A stretch of 14,292 bases of DNA from an uncultured Christensenella sp. (GCA_905212395.1 CAJMEI010000008.1:1-14292); one strand, 5' to 3'; numbered from the stretch's first letter, positions 1 through 7,761 are shown. Notes: a model not told the origin generated them from the sequence alone. Numbers and translations: made by a program.

Positions 1-21
1 TAAATTTTGAAGGAGTTTATT

Positions 22-1158
22 ATGGTAAAACGCACTCCGCCTATGGGTTGGAACACCTGGAATACTTTTGCCGAAAACATTAACGAAGACCTACTTAAAA
101 AAACCGCCGACTTTATGGTTTCGAGCGGGTTTAAAGACGCCGGATACGAATACGTGATAATAGACGACTGTTGGGCGTTAAAAGATAGAGACGAAAACGG
201 AAAATTAGTTGCCGACCCCGTAAAATTCCCGTCCGGAATGAAAGCGCTTGGGGACTATCTTCACAATTTAGGTTTAAAATTCGGAATATACTCTTGCGTG
301 GGAACGCAAACGTGCCAACGTTACCCCGGCAGTTTCGATTACGAATTTATAGACGCAAAAACTTTTGCCGAATGGGGCGTCGACTATTTAAAATACGATT
401 TTTGTTATAAACCAAACTCCCTTTCGGGCGAAATTTTATACCGTAGAATGAGTATTGCCTTAGCTAATTGCGGACGAGATATTTTATTTAACGCTTGCAG
501 TTGGGGAGCGGAAGAAACTCATAAATGGATAAATTCTACCGACGTCCACGCGTGGCGTTCTACGGAAGATATTTTCGACAATTATAAGTCGATAGAAAAT
601 CTGTTTTTAAAACAATATAACCTACTCGGCTACGGCGGAATAAACTCTTTTAACGATATGGATATGCTAGTCGTAGGAATGAAAGGAAAAGGCAACGTCG
701 GACTTGGCGGAATGACTAAGGAAGAATATATTACCCACTTTAATATTTGGGCTTTTATGGCTAGCAATTTAATTATCGGTTGCGACCTGTTAAACACCGA
801 TAAAGAATATATAGACGTACTTTTAAACAAAGACGTTATCGCGATAAATCAAGACGAATCGGTAAGACAGCCCTTTATTATTCACGACAATACGCCTACT
901 CAAAAAATTTTGGGAAGACATTTATCTAACGGAGATTTGGCGTTTTTACTTTTAAATTTAGGCGATACCGAAAGTTGCAATTTCAGTTTTAACCTAGAAT
1001 CGATAGGATTAAACAGAATTACGGGGAAAACGCTACTCGTTAAAGATTTAAACTCTAAAAAGGAATTTAAAATTACAAACGGAGTGTTTGACGTTTCGCC
1101 CTACAAATTAAAACCGCATTGCTCGCTTTTGTTTAGAGCAAAAGTCGTGGATTTATGA
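22..1158 (+). CDS. GH27-family alpha-galactosidase-like glycoside hydrolase
   Basis: This is probably a cytoplasmic glycosidase that removes terminal alpha-galactose (family GH27, clan GH-D, retaining mechanism). The N-terminus has the family hallmark PPMGWNTWN (residues 6-14) and IIDDCW (46-51). YLKYDFC (122-128) places the nucleophile at D126, and WRSTEDI (178-184) places the acid/base at D183. The barrel is followed by a short C-terminal beta domain from about residue 290. At 378 residues it is a compact family member, and there is no signal peptide, so the substrate is probably an imported oligosaccharide. I chose the ATG at 22 because AGGAG (11-15) lies six bases upstream; an in-frame TTG at 7 lacks this spacing. 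Its stop overlaps the next start (ATGA). GH27 also contains alpha-N-acetylgalactosaminidases and beta-L-arabinopyranosidases, so the exact sugar is not settled. Confidence 0.9.
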   Translation: MVKRTPPMGWNTWNTFAENINEDLLKKTADFMVSSGFKDAGYEYVIIDDCWALKDRDENGKLVADPVKFPSGMKALGDYLHNLGLKFGIYSCVGTQTCQRYPGSFDYEFIDAKTFAEWGVDYLKYDFCYKPNSLSGEILYRRMSIALANCGRDILFNACSWGAEETHKWINSTDVHAWRSTEDIFDNYKSIENLFLKQYNLLGYGGINSFNDMDMLVVGMKGKGNVGLGGMTKEEYITHFNIWAFMASNLIIGCDLLNTDKEYIDVLLNKDVIAINQDESVRQPFIIHDNTPTQKILGRHLSNGDLAFLLLNLGDTESCNFSFNLESIGLNRITGKTLLVKDLNSKKEFKITNGVFDVSPYKLKPHCSLLFRAKVVDL

Positions 1159-1349
1159 CAACGTTATGTTCTCACTGCAAAAGAGAAGTTAGCAAAACGG
1201 AAATAGGGCTTACTAAAAAGCTTTTGGGCAAAAACACGACTAATTTTTTGTGTTTAAAGTGTTTAAGTTCTTATTTTAACGTGGACGAAAATTTATTAAA
1301 AGAAAAGGTCGAACAATTTAAAAAATCGGGTTGTTCGTTATTTATTTAA
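1155..1349 (+). CDS. small Cys-rich (zinc-ribbon-like) protein, unknown function
   Basis: This 64-residue protein has two CxxC pairs, CSHC (residues 5-8) and CLKC (33-36), consistent with one structural zinc site. A short acidic/basic helix follows, and the protein ends in a GCSLF motif with a fifth Cys at 60. The ATG overlaps the stop of the upstream glycosidase by four bases (ATGA). With no strong Shine-Dalgarno sequence, it is probably translated by coupling. I recall similar small CxxC proteins in Clostridia annotated only as hypothetical, and I know no demonstrated function. The conserved-looking Cys pattern and tight coupling argue that it is a real gene. Zinc binding is inferred from Cys spacing only. 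Confidence 0.75.
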   Translation: MTTLCSHCKREVSKTEIGLTKKLLGKNTTNFLCLKCLSSYFNVDENLLKEKVEQFKKSGCSLFI

Positions 1350-1366
1350 ATAAGGAGTATAGAAAA

Positions 1367-2104
1367 ATGCCGTTAAACGAATTTAGAAAAACTTTTAAAA
1401 TGGAAATCGGAAAAGCAGGATTCGATAGAAATATCACCGCAAAATACCTTATGGAACTTTTTCAAGAAGTAGCAACGGAAAGCGCGGAAGAATTAGGCTT
1501 TGGCTACAAAGCGTTACTTTCGATAGGTCAAGCATGGGTTATAAACAAAGTAAAATTCGTTTTCTATAAAAAAATTAAAATAGGCGACGAAATTACGTTT
1601 ACTACTTGGCCGTTAGCTCCCAAACACTATACTTGCGACAGAGATTTCGAAGGCTATAACCAAAAAGGCGAAAAAGTTTTCGCAGGGACTAGCGTTTGGA
1701 ATTTAATAGATTTGGAAAAAAGATGTTTATGTCTTACAAAAGAAATTAAAAAATTAAAAATAGACTATCCCACGAAAAGGGCTTTATCTTCGCTAGATTT
1801 TAATCGTTTTAATTTCGATAACGACTCTTTTACGAGAACTTACGCTAAAAAAATAAGAATTTCAGATTTAGACGTAAACAACCACGTAAACAATACCAAC
1901 TACGTAAATTATTCGGTTGACTGTTTAGATAAAACCACCTATAAAAAGGGAATGGCAAGTTTTGAAATTCGTTTCCACAGGGAACTTTTATGGGGCGACC
2001 AACTAGAAGTTTTCTACAAAAAAGACGGTAAAAATAATTATATCGTCGGAAACAAAGTAAACGGCGAACCTGTATTTTCGACTTTAATCGAAGCTAACGA
2101 ATAA
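1367..2104 (+). CDS. FatA-type acyl-ACP thioesterase
   Basis: The predicted reaction is hydrolysis of acyl-ACP thioesters, releasing free fatty acids from type II fatty-acid synthesis in the cytoplasm. The 245 residues form two tandem hot-dog domains (about 1-130 and 155-245), the architecture of plant FatA/FatB and bacterial acyl-ACP thioesterases (Pfam Acyl-ACP_TE). The N-terminal half has the helix YLMELFQEVATES (residues 27-39) and a W-V-I-N-K strand. The C-terminal half has the family motif DLDVNNHVNNTNYVNY (167-182), with the Asn/His pair expected at the active site, then SFEIRFHREL with a conserved acidic residue. I chose the ATG at 1367 because AAGGAG (1352-1357) lies nine bases upstream; an upstream in-frame TTG at 1331 would overlap the previous gene and has no such site. 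The stop shares one base with the tilS start. Confidence 0.9.
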   Translation: MPLNEFRKTFKMEIGKAGFDRNITAKYLMELFQEVATESAEELGFGYKALLSIGQAWVINKVKFVFYKKIKIGDEITFTTWPLAPKHYTCDRDFEGYNQKGEKVFAGTSVWNLIDLEKRCLCLTKEIKKLKIDYPTKRALSSLDFNRFNFDNDSFTRTYAKKIRISDLDVNNHVNNTNYVNYSVDCLDKTTYKKGMASFEIRFHRELLWGDQLEVFYKKDGKNNYIVGNKVNGEPVFSTLIEANE

Positions 2105-3396
2105 TGAAACTTAACGAAGATTTATTAATCGGTAAAAAAAGCGTTGCGGTTGCCCTTTCGGGCGGAAAAGACAGTATGGCGCTACTCAATTTGCTTTTAG
2201 AAAGCAAAACTTTTAAAGGACAGGTTAAGGCTATCAACGTAGAACACGGTATGCGCGGAGAAAGCTCTGTAAAAGATAGCGAATTCGTAAAAAGCTATTG
2301 CAAGCAAAAAAACGTACCGTTAAAATGCTATACTGTAAACGCGCCGGAATATTCCGAAAAAAACAAAACTTCCTTAGAAGAAGGCGCGCGAATTTTAAGA
2401 TATTCTTGTTTTAAAGACGCTTACGACAGCGGTTTTTGCGACGCAGTCGCCACAGCTCATCACTTATCCGACAATGCCGAAACTATGTTATTTAATTTAT
2501 TTCGCGGTTCGTCTTTATACGGAATGAGCGGAATAAAAGAGCAAAACGGAATTTATATCCGCCCCATTTTAAGCGTTTCAAGGGAAGAAATCGACCTATA
2601 CGTCGATAAAAACGCAATTCCCTACGTTCAAGACGAAACGAACTTCGATGAAAATTACACAAGAAATTTTTTAAGATTAAAAATAATTCCTTTGATAAAA
2701 CAAATTTTCCCCGAAGTGGAAAACTCTTTAAAAAGATTTGCCGATGAAAGCAAACTCGTTTCCGACTATTTAAACGAAGTTGCGGAAAAAACGATTATTT
2801 ACGGAAAAGAAGTTAAAATTCCCGTTTCCGCCGATAGCGCGATAATTTCGCTTTGCACAATTAAAGCCTTAAAATATTTAGGCGTTTATAAAGATTACGA
2901 AAGAAAGCATTCTCAACTTACGTTGAAACTTTTAAATTGCTCTAACGGAACTACGATTGATTTAATAAAAAACGTTAAAGCGGTTAAAGATTACAATTTT
3001 ATAACGCTCTACAAAGCGGAAGAAAAAGAAAACGAGCAAGTAAAATTTAAAACGGGAACAACGGTTTTTAACGGCAAGGAAATAACCGTAAAACCGCTTA
3101 ATAACGGCGAATTAAAAGGCAAAAAAGAACTTTATTTCGACTTAGATAAAATTCCACCAAACGCAGTTTTTAGAACTAGAATGGACGGGGACAATTTTAC
3201 CCCCTTTAAAAGCGGAAGTAAAAAACTGAAAAAATATTTGATAGATAAAAAAATTCCGTCTAGAAAAAGGGACAAACTTACTTTAATTGCTTGCGAAAAC
3301 GAAGTTTACGCCATATTGGGAGTAGAAATTTCCGACAAAATAAAAATTGAAAAAAATACGCAAAATATTTATACTATGGGAGAAAAATTGCTATGA
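2104..3396 (+). CDS. tilS: tRNA(Ile)-lysidine synthase TilS
   Basis: TilS attaches lysine to C34 of the CAU-anticodon tRNA-Ile using ATP, converting it to an AUA reader; it is normally essential. The PP-loop SGGKDS is at residues 19-24, followed by the family segments EEGAR, AHH..DNAETM and FRGSS. The C-terminal substrate-binding domain is recognisable from RTRMDGDNFTPF and KKLKKYLIDKKIPSRKRD, ending in GVEISDKIKI. The length of 430 residues is usual for the family. The start overlaps the thioesterase stop by one base and there is no strong ribosome binding site, so coupling is likely. The stop overlaps the hpt start (ATGA). A tilS-hpt pair is a common Bacillota arrangement, often continuing into ftsH, which does not follow here. 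Confidence 0.95.
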   Translation: MKLNEDLLIGKKSVAVALSGGKDSMALLNLLLESKTFKGQVKAINVEHGMRGESSVKDSEFVKSYCKQKNVPLKCYTVNAPEYSEKNKTSLEEGARILRYSCFKDAYDSGFCDAVATAHHLSDNAETMLFNLFRGSSLYGMSGIKEQNGIYIRPILSVSREEIDLYVDKNAIPYVQDETNFDENYTRNFLRLKIIPLIKQIFPEVENSLKRFADESKLVSDYLNEVAEKTIIYGKEVKIPVSADSAIISLCTIKALKYLGVYKDYERKHSQLTLKLLNCSNGTTIDLIKNVKAVKDYNFITLYKAEEKENEQVKFKTGTTVFNGKEITVKPLNNGELKGKKELYFDLDKIPPNAVFRTRMDGDNFTPFKSGSKKLKKYLIDKKIPSRKRDKLTLIACENEVYAILGVEISDKIKIEKNTQNIYTMGEKLL

Positions 3397-3923
3397 GTAT
3401 GTACGACGATTTGGAAAAAATTCTAATCACTAAAGAACAGCTACGCCAAAGGGTTGAAGAATTAGGAAAACAACTTGATAAAGATTATCAAGGCAAAGAA
3501 CCTATAATGATATGCGTTTTAAACGGTAGCGTTATTTTTTACAGCGATTTGGTAAGAGCCATGAAAGAACCCGTAAGACTGAGTTTTATCACCCTTTCGA
3601 GCTACGGCGACGGAACGGAAACTATGGGCACGGTTAAAGTAGTAAGCGATTTAAGAGTAGACATTGCGGGGAAAGACGTAGTTATAGTCGAAGATATCGT
3701 AGACAGCGGAATTACGCTTACGAATTTAGTTAAAATGCTTAACGAACGCCACCCTGCAAGCGTAAAAATTATAACCTTGCTCGACAAATACAAAAACCGT
3801 AGAGTTCCGTTCGAACCCGATTATTACGGTTTTAAAATAGAAAACGAATTCGTTGTAGGATACGGTTTAGATTACGCGCAAAAATACCGCAATCTTCCCG
3901 AAGTCGGCGTTTTAAAACACTAA
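3393..3923 (+). CDS. hpt: hypoxanthine phosphoribosyltransferase
   Basis: This purine-salvage enzyme makes IMP or GMP from hypoxanthine or guanine and PRPP in the cytoplasm. The 176 residues include the diagnostic PRPP-binding loop VVIVEDIVDSGITL, preceded by the flexible-loop segment LSSYGDGT. Near the C-terminus, EFVVGYGLDYAQKYRNLP is typical of Hpt/HprT. It starts four bases inside the tilS stop, and GGGAG in the tilS 3' end (3378-3382) serves as its ribosome binding site, favouring the ATG at 3393 over the one at 3399. It is the last gene of the plus-strand block and is followed by a strong hairpin. Confidence 0.95.
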   Translation: MSMYDDLEKILITKEQLRQRVEELGKQLDKDYQGKEPIMICVLNGSVIFYSDLVRAMKEPVRLSFITLSSYGDGTETMGTVKVVSDLRVDIAGKDVVIVEDIVDSGITLTNLVKMLNERHPASVKIITLLDKYKNRRVPFEPDYYGFKIENEFVVGYGLDYAQKYRNLPEVGVLKH

Positions 3924-3963
3924 AAGTACGGCTATAAGTCGATAAAAGGCTAAAAACTATAAT

Positions 3964-3996
3964 ATACGGCGAACGGTTTAAAACCGTTCGCCGTAT
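3964..3996. terminator. perfect 16-bp hairpin between convergent genes
   Basis: ATACGGCGAACGGTTT (3964-3979) and its exact reverse complement (3981-3996) flank one unpaired base at 3980; in RNA the central A/T pairs would open into a small loop. It lies about 40 bases after the hpt stop and about 90 before the end of the convergent ABC transporter. The plus-side tail is TATTATT and the minus-side tail reaches TTTTT about ten bases out. It probably serves hpt and may act in both directions. The tails are weak for a classical intrinsic terminator. Confidence 0.7.
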
Positions 3997-4088
3997 TATT
4001 ATGAAAGGTGAATTATACTTTTAAGTGCAACAGTTACAAGCAAAAAATAAGTTTATATAAATCTATGGCATAATCTAACTAGTTGCTT

Positions 4089-7001
4089 TTAATTTTCACT
4101 GCGGAGCGCGACTACGGGGTCTTTTTTAGACGCTATTCTCGACGGGATAAATCCTGCAATCGTAGTTAAAACCATACTTATAAGCATAAGTATAAGCGCG
4201 CTAAACGCAGGCAATTTTACTTTAATTGCAACGCCCGTAAGTTTTAACAATATTGCGTTTATCGGAAGATTTAAAAGCATTGCTATAATAATTCCAAGTA
4301 ACCCGCTGGCAAAACCAATAAGCAAAGCTTCCGCGTTGAAAACGCTTGCAACGTTGCCTTTGGACGCTCCTATCGACCTTAACACGCCTATTTCTTTGGT
4401 ACGTTCTAAAACGGATATATAGGTAATAATACCTATCATTATAGAAGAAACTATTAAAGAAATTGACACGAACGCTATTAAAACGTATGTTATTGCGTTT
4501 ACAATTTTACTTACGCTTGTAAAAAGCGAACCCATCATATCGGAATACTCTATTTCTTCGCTAGGATTTTTTTCGTTATACTCTTTTATAAAATCGGTAA
4601 CGTAATCTTTATTGTCGAAATCGGAAGCGTAAATGCTAATATTGTAAGGACTGTCTAAATCAGACGTTTTTAAGGTATTGGTTACGTCGGTAGCCTTTAC
4701 GTCAGCTTTAACGGGGTTGCCGTCCGCATCCGTAATTATTTGACCGTTTTTGTCTTTTTTGTCGCTTGCAAAAATAGAAAACGCGGAATTTAAAGCGGTT
4801 TGTCTTTCTGCGTCGTCGACAAGAGAAAGTGTAGAATTCAATAACGTCATTATATCGCAATTGTTAGTTTGGTTTGTCAACCATTCGGATAAAGAATTAG
4901 AATAAACTATTCCACCGCTTCCCGTTAAACAACCCGCGTTAAGCCCTTTTTTAAGCCTTATTACTCCCGTAACCTTTATATTCAACACGTTTTCGTCGTT
5001 ACTTTTTAAAAACTCTTGGTAGTTTTCTTTTTTAACGACTTTTCCGTCAACTATTTCGTATTCGGTAAATACGGGAGCGATTTTATAAGAAGTGTTTTCT
5101 AAAATCTCTTCAAATGGTATTTTTTCGTTTTTTTCGTTTAAATTATACTGTATCCCCATTCCGTTAATAACTTTTTGTATAAAGAAATCTTTTTTATCGG
5201 AATTAACGGTAAAATATTCTTTCCACGTAGCGTAAGAGCCTTTATCCAGTATTTTGCCGTTTTTATTTATATCGTCAATTACGGATTGATAAGCCGAAAT
5301 AAATTTATCTATAAATCCGCCCGAAATCATATTATCCAAAATACCGTAAAGCATAAACCCTTCGCTTCTCATTCCCAAAGCAAACAATACGTTATCCGCA
5401 ATTTGGTTGTATTCGTCAACGACTAATATGACTTCTTCTTTTTTGTTTGAGTTTGGCCAATCCCCCCTTAATAATTCGTATTGTTGTTTAACCAGTTTCC
5501 AGTTGTCTACAAGTTTTTTAGTTTCTTTATCGTACTTTACAAGCGTTTTACCAAAAGGATTCATATAATCGAACATCGGCATAACGTACGTTTCGAAAAC
5601 TTCCGAATATAAACCTTTGGTCGGATCTATTCTTGTACTGTCGTAAGGATAAAGTAACCTGTAATTGTTAATTGTTGCTTCATAGTCGGGAGAATCAATC
5701 GGTACCATATTTTTTATCTTTGTACCATTACCGTAAAACATCATAGAAGAAGTATAGCTATACCTTATCCCGTGTATTTTATCGTTGTCTATATTTTGTT
5801 CGAGATAATTTTTAAAGTTTTTAAGCTCTACGGTTTTTACCGAACCAACAAATTTTTCAACGATGTTTTCCATTTGACTATTAGAAGAAAAGTAATCGCC
5901 CGTAGGATACTTTTTGCCTTCTCTTTCTCCGCCCGTCATTAAAGAAGAAAACGCATCCATATAATTTATGGATTGTTGCGAAACGGTTACGGGAGAAGAA
6001 GAAAGAGTATCCCTTTGGATATTATCTATGTACCCTTGAAATCCAGATGATACGGACATAATCAAGGCAATTCCTATAATACCTATACTGCCCGCGATTG
6101 AAACTAAAATCGTTCTCGCTTTTTTGGTAAATAAGTTTTTTAGCGAAAGAGAAAACGCCGTAAACCAACTCATAGACGCCTTTTTCTTTCTTTTTTTAAC
6201 TTTTTTCTGTTTAGAAATTAAATCGTTTCCTTTTTGTTCGCCTAACCCGACAGAATTATCTTCGCTTTTACTTTGCTCGTCTTGCTCGTTAGCTTTTTCT
6301 ATTTCCGCGTTTAATTCTTCTTGCGTTACGGGGTTAGAATCGTCGAATACTTTTCCGTCCGCCATTTTTATTATTCTGTCGGAATATTTTACCGCTAAGT
6401 CCGGATTGTGCGTTACCATAATAACGAGCCTGTCTTTTGCGATATCCTTTAAAATATCCATAACGGAAATGCTCGTTTCGGTGTCTAGCGCGCCGGTAGG
6501 TTCGTCCGCCAAAATTATGTCGGGATTGTTTACTATCGCCCTTGCAATTGCAACCCTTTGCATTTGTCCGCCCGATAGCTGATTAGGCTTTTTATTTATT
6601 TCCTTTTCAAGCCCTACTCTTATTAAAGCTTGCTTAGCTCTTTCTCTTCTTTCGGATTTTTTTACCCCCGATAGCGTTAAGGCGAGTTCTACGTTTTCCA
6701 AAACGCTTTGGTGCATTATTAAGTTGTAACTTTGGAAAATAAAGCCGATAGAATGGTTACGGTAATTATCCCAGTCCCTAGAAGAATAATCTTTGGTGGA
6801 AACACCGTTTATTATTAGGTCGCCAGAAGTGTATTTGTCCAGCCCGCCCATAATGTTAAGCAACGTTGTTTTTCCGCAACCGGACTGCCCTAATATTGCC
6901 ACGAATTCGCTTTTTCTAAATTCGAGCGTTACTCCTTTTAACGCGTGTACTATAAGTTCGCCCGAAACGTAGTCTTTTGTAACGTCTTGTAATTTTAACA
7001 T
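4089..7001 (-). CDS. fused ABC ATPase/permease, MacB/FtsX-type, with large extracellular domain
   Basis: This is a single-chain type VII ABC transporter of 970 residues. The ATPase has Walker A GQSGCGKTT (38-46), Q-loop Q90, signature LSGGQ (142-146), Walker B IILADE (162-167) and switch His198. A charged linker with a basic stretch (about 266-275) leads to TM1 (about 297-317). A soluble region of roughly 500 residues follows, then TM2-4 (about 834-862, 889-912, 933-951) in an FtsX/MacB permease domain ending in DPVVALRSEN. MacB-like proteins work as dimers that convert ATP hydrolysis into movement of the extracytoplasmic domain rather than carrying solute through the membrane. Possible roles include peptide or antibiotic export, lipoprotein handling or regulation of cell-wall enzymes; the substrate cannot be read from sequence. 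The ATG has GAAAGGAG at 7007-7014. It stands alone, with its own promoter and no two-component genes beside it. Confidence 0.9.
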   Translation of the reverse strand: MLKLQDVTKDYVSGELIVHALKGVTLEFRKSEFVAILGQSGCGKTTLLNIMGGLDKYTSGDLIINGVSTKDYSSRDWDNYRNHSIGFIFQSYNLIMHQSVLENVELALTLSGVKKSERRERAKQALIRVGLEKEINKKPNQLSGGQMQRVAIARAIVNNPDIILADEPTGALDTETSISVMDILKDIAKDRLVIMVTHNPDLAVKYSDRIIKMADGKVFDDSNPVTQEELNAEIEKANEQDEQSKSEDNSVGLGEQKGNDLISKQKKVKKRKKKASMSWFTAFSLSLKNLFTKKARTILVSIAGSIGIIGIALIMSVSSGFQGYIDNIQRDTLSSSPVTVSQQSINYMDAFSSLMTGGEREGKKYPTGDYFSSNSQMENIVEKFVGSVKTVELKNFKNYLEQNIDNDKIHGIRYSYTSSMMFYGNGTKIKNMVPIDSPDYEATINNYRLLYPYDSTRIDPTKGLYSEVFETYVMPMFDYMNPFGKTLVKYDKETKKLVDNWKLVKQQYELLRGDWPNSNKKEEVILVVDEYNQIADNVLFALGMRSEGFMLYGILDNMISGGFIDKFISAYQSVIDDINKNGKILDKGSYATWKEYFTVNSDKKDFFIQKVINGMGIQYNLNEKNEKIPFEEILENTSYKIAPVFTEYEIVDGKVVKKENYQEFLKSNDENVLNIKVTGVIRLKKGLNAGCLTGSGGIVYSNSLSEWLTNQTNNCDIMTLLNSTLSLVDDAERQTALNSAFSIFASDKKDKNGQIITDADGNPVKADVKATDVTNTLKTSDLDSPYNISIYASDFDNKDYVTDFIKEYNEKNPSEEIEYSDMMGSLFTSVSKIVNAITYVLIAFVSISLIVSSIMIGIITYISVLERTKEIGVLRSIGASKGNVASVFNAEALLIGFASGLLGIIIAMLLNLPINAILLKLTGVAIKVKLPAFSALILMLISMVLTTIAGFIPSRIASKKDPVVALRSEN

Positions 7002-7056
7002 TTTATCTCCTTTCGACGTTTTTAAATATAATATCCTTTTAAACTTAAATAGAACT

Positions 7057-7101
7057 TTATTTTTATGTTAAAAATATATCATACGCTTATTTTTATGTCA
7101 A
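7057..7101. repeat. two direct 15-base repeats across the ABC transporter promoter
   Basis: TTATTTTTATGTTAA (7057-7071) and TTATTTTTATGTCAA (7087-7101) differ at one base and are offset by exactly 30 bases, close to three helical turns. One copy covers the -35 element and the other lies just downstream of the -10, at the expected start site. That position suits an operator, but AT-rich sequence produces such repeats by chance. Confidence 0.4.
7073..7101 (-). promoter_or_regulatory. sigma-A promoter with extended -10 for the ABC transporter
   Basis: On the minus strand a perfect TTGACA (7101-7096) is followed by a 17-base spacer and TATATT (7078-7073). TG is correctly placed for an extended -10 (TGA-TATATT). 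Transcription would start near 7066, leaving a leader of about 65 bases before the ATG at 7001. Confidence 0.75.
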
Positions 7102-7183
7102 CTTTTATAAATACGTGTTTTTTCAATTTTGCTCGTTTTTCAAAAAATCTAATTTTCATTTTTTAAACTTGCAATTTATTTAA

Positions 7184-7224
7184 AAAATATAGACCGAATT
7201 TTCTATTTGTAAAAAATTCGGTCT
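7184..7224 (-). terminator. intrinsic terminator after the CotF-like gene
   Basis: On the minus strand AGACCGAATTTT (7224-7213) pairs perfectly with AAAATTCGGTCT (7202-7191) across a ten-base loop and is followed by TATATTTTTT. It begins seven bases after the stop of the CotF-like gene and closes the minus-strand sporulation block. Confidence 0.85.
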
Positions 7225-7230
7225 TTTAAA

Positions 7231-7500
7231 TTATTTGTTTTTTTTAGTAAACTTGTCTAGCGTAGAGTCTATTTTTTGCTTTTGCGCCGGCGCTACTTGA
7301 TAGTAACCTTTTTCTTGCATCGCGCTGAAAATTTTATATTGTCCGTCGGCAACTTCGCCTAAAAACTTTTTAATTTGCGTCCTTAACCTATTGTTTGTCA
7401 TTTCGGTTAAGGCGGTTGCGTATAGTTTAACTAAATCTTTTTCGCTAGTTAGCATATCGGTTAATATTTCTTCTTCCGTTAATGTGTTTGAATTATTCAT
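7231..7500 (-). CDS. CotF-family spore coat-like protein
   Basis: This 89-residue, mostly helical protein resembles the Coat_F family (PF07875). The features are an EEEILTDMLTSEKDLVKLY start helix, EMTNNRLRTQIKKFL in the middle, and QYKIFSAMQEKGYYQV at the end; the Q..IF..M...GYY pattern is the recognisable part. A lysine-rich tail follows. I chose the ATG at 7500 because TAAGGAG of the upstream gene's stop region lies six bases before it; an in-frame TTG at 7518 would sit upstream of that site. It is ten bases downstream of its 61-residue partner, so the two are co-transcribed. The family is associated with spore coats; localisation here is inferred. Confidence 0.8.
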   Translation of the reverse strand: MNNSNTLTEEEILTDMLTSEKDLVKLYATALTEMTNNRLRTQIKKFLGEVADGQYKIFSAMQEKGYYQVAPAQKQKIDSTLDKFTKKNK

Positions 7501-7510
7501 TTTTCTCTCC

Positions 7511-7696
7511 TTAATCAAGATTTTTTAATAGCATGCTTACTCTTTGCTTGTGCATCGAACTTATAAGTCCCATTTGTTCCTTAATTTTTTCATCCTTGAC
7601 CATACTCATATAACTTTGCAATTTTTTGCAAAATAAATCTTCTATGGTAACTAATTCGGAAATAAATCCGACTTCTTTTTCTTTTAATCCTGTCAT
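7511..7696 (-). CDS. small helical coat-associated protein, CotF-like partner
   Basis: This 61-residue protein is predicted all-helical. An ELVTIEDLFCKKLQSYMSM helix is followed by ISSMHKQRVSMLLKNL, a two-helix ferritin/Coat_F-like pattern with an H-x3-R in the second helix. Small proteins of this kind often sit beside CotF-like genes in Clostridia, and the pairing here agrees. The ribosome binding site AAGGAGG (7710-7704) is strong and seven Ts separate it from the ATG. That same sequence is the 3' arm of the upstream gene's terminator hairpin, so reading from upstream would hide it. The function is unknown and a spore role is inferred from the neighbours. Confidence 0.75.
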   Translation of the reverse strand: MTGLKEKEVGFISELVTIEDLFCKKLQSYMSMVKDEKIKEQMGLISSMHKQRVSMLLKNLD

Positions 7697-7741
7697 AAAA
7701 AAACCTCCTTTAAATAATTTTTAACTTAAAGGAAGTTTTTT
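7697..7741 (-). terminator. ypeB terminator whose 3' arm is the next gene's ribosome binding site
   Basis: In minus-strand RNA, AAAAAACUUCCUUUAA (7741-7726) pairs over 16 bases with UUAAAGGAGGUUUUUU (7713-7698), with one U-G pair and a 12-base loop. The U run then meets the AUG at 7696 directly. The stem starts about 20 bases after the ypeB stop. The pairing is complete only in the minus-strand transcript, since the opposite strand would have a C-A mismatch. Confidence 0.75.
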
Positions 7742-7745
7742 AAAC
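7716..7745 (-). promoter_or_regulatory. candidate forespore (sigma-F-like) promoter nested in the terminator
   Basis: On the minus strand GTTTA (7745-7741), a 15-base spacer and GTTAAAAATT (7725-7716) match the sigma-F pattern GywTA-N15-GGnrAnAnTw at all positions except the second G of the -10. The spacer contains the terminator's 5' arm and the -10 lies in its loop. Losing one of the paired Gs weakens the call, and the sequence is AT-rich. Confidence 0.35.
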
Positions 7746-7761
7746 CTATTATTTTATTTTT

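Noticed and set aside
3393..3923. Expectation of ftsH after hpt, as in the common tilS-hpt-ftsH order
   Set aside because: No coding sequence follows on the plus strand; a hairpin and a convergent gene come next. Variation in this order is ordinary and not a finding.
4021..4088. GCAAC (4027-4031) complementary to GTTGC (4082-4086) as a transporter terminator
   Set aside because: Only five base pairs across a 50-base loop, with no U run placed for termination.
5175..5426. 83-codon plus-strand open frame inside the transporter's extracellular domain
   Set aside because: It is antisense to a continuous 970-residue coding frame, with no ribosome site or family features.
6124..6582. 152-codon plus-strand open frame inside the ABC transporter
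   Set aside because: The opposite strand carries unmistakable ABC ATPase motifs over this stretch; the plus frame has no ribosome site and no recognisable protein features.
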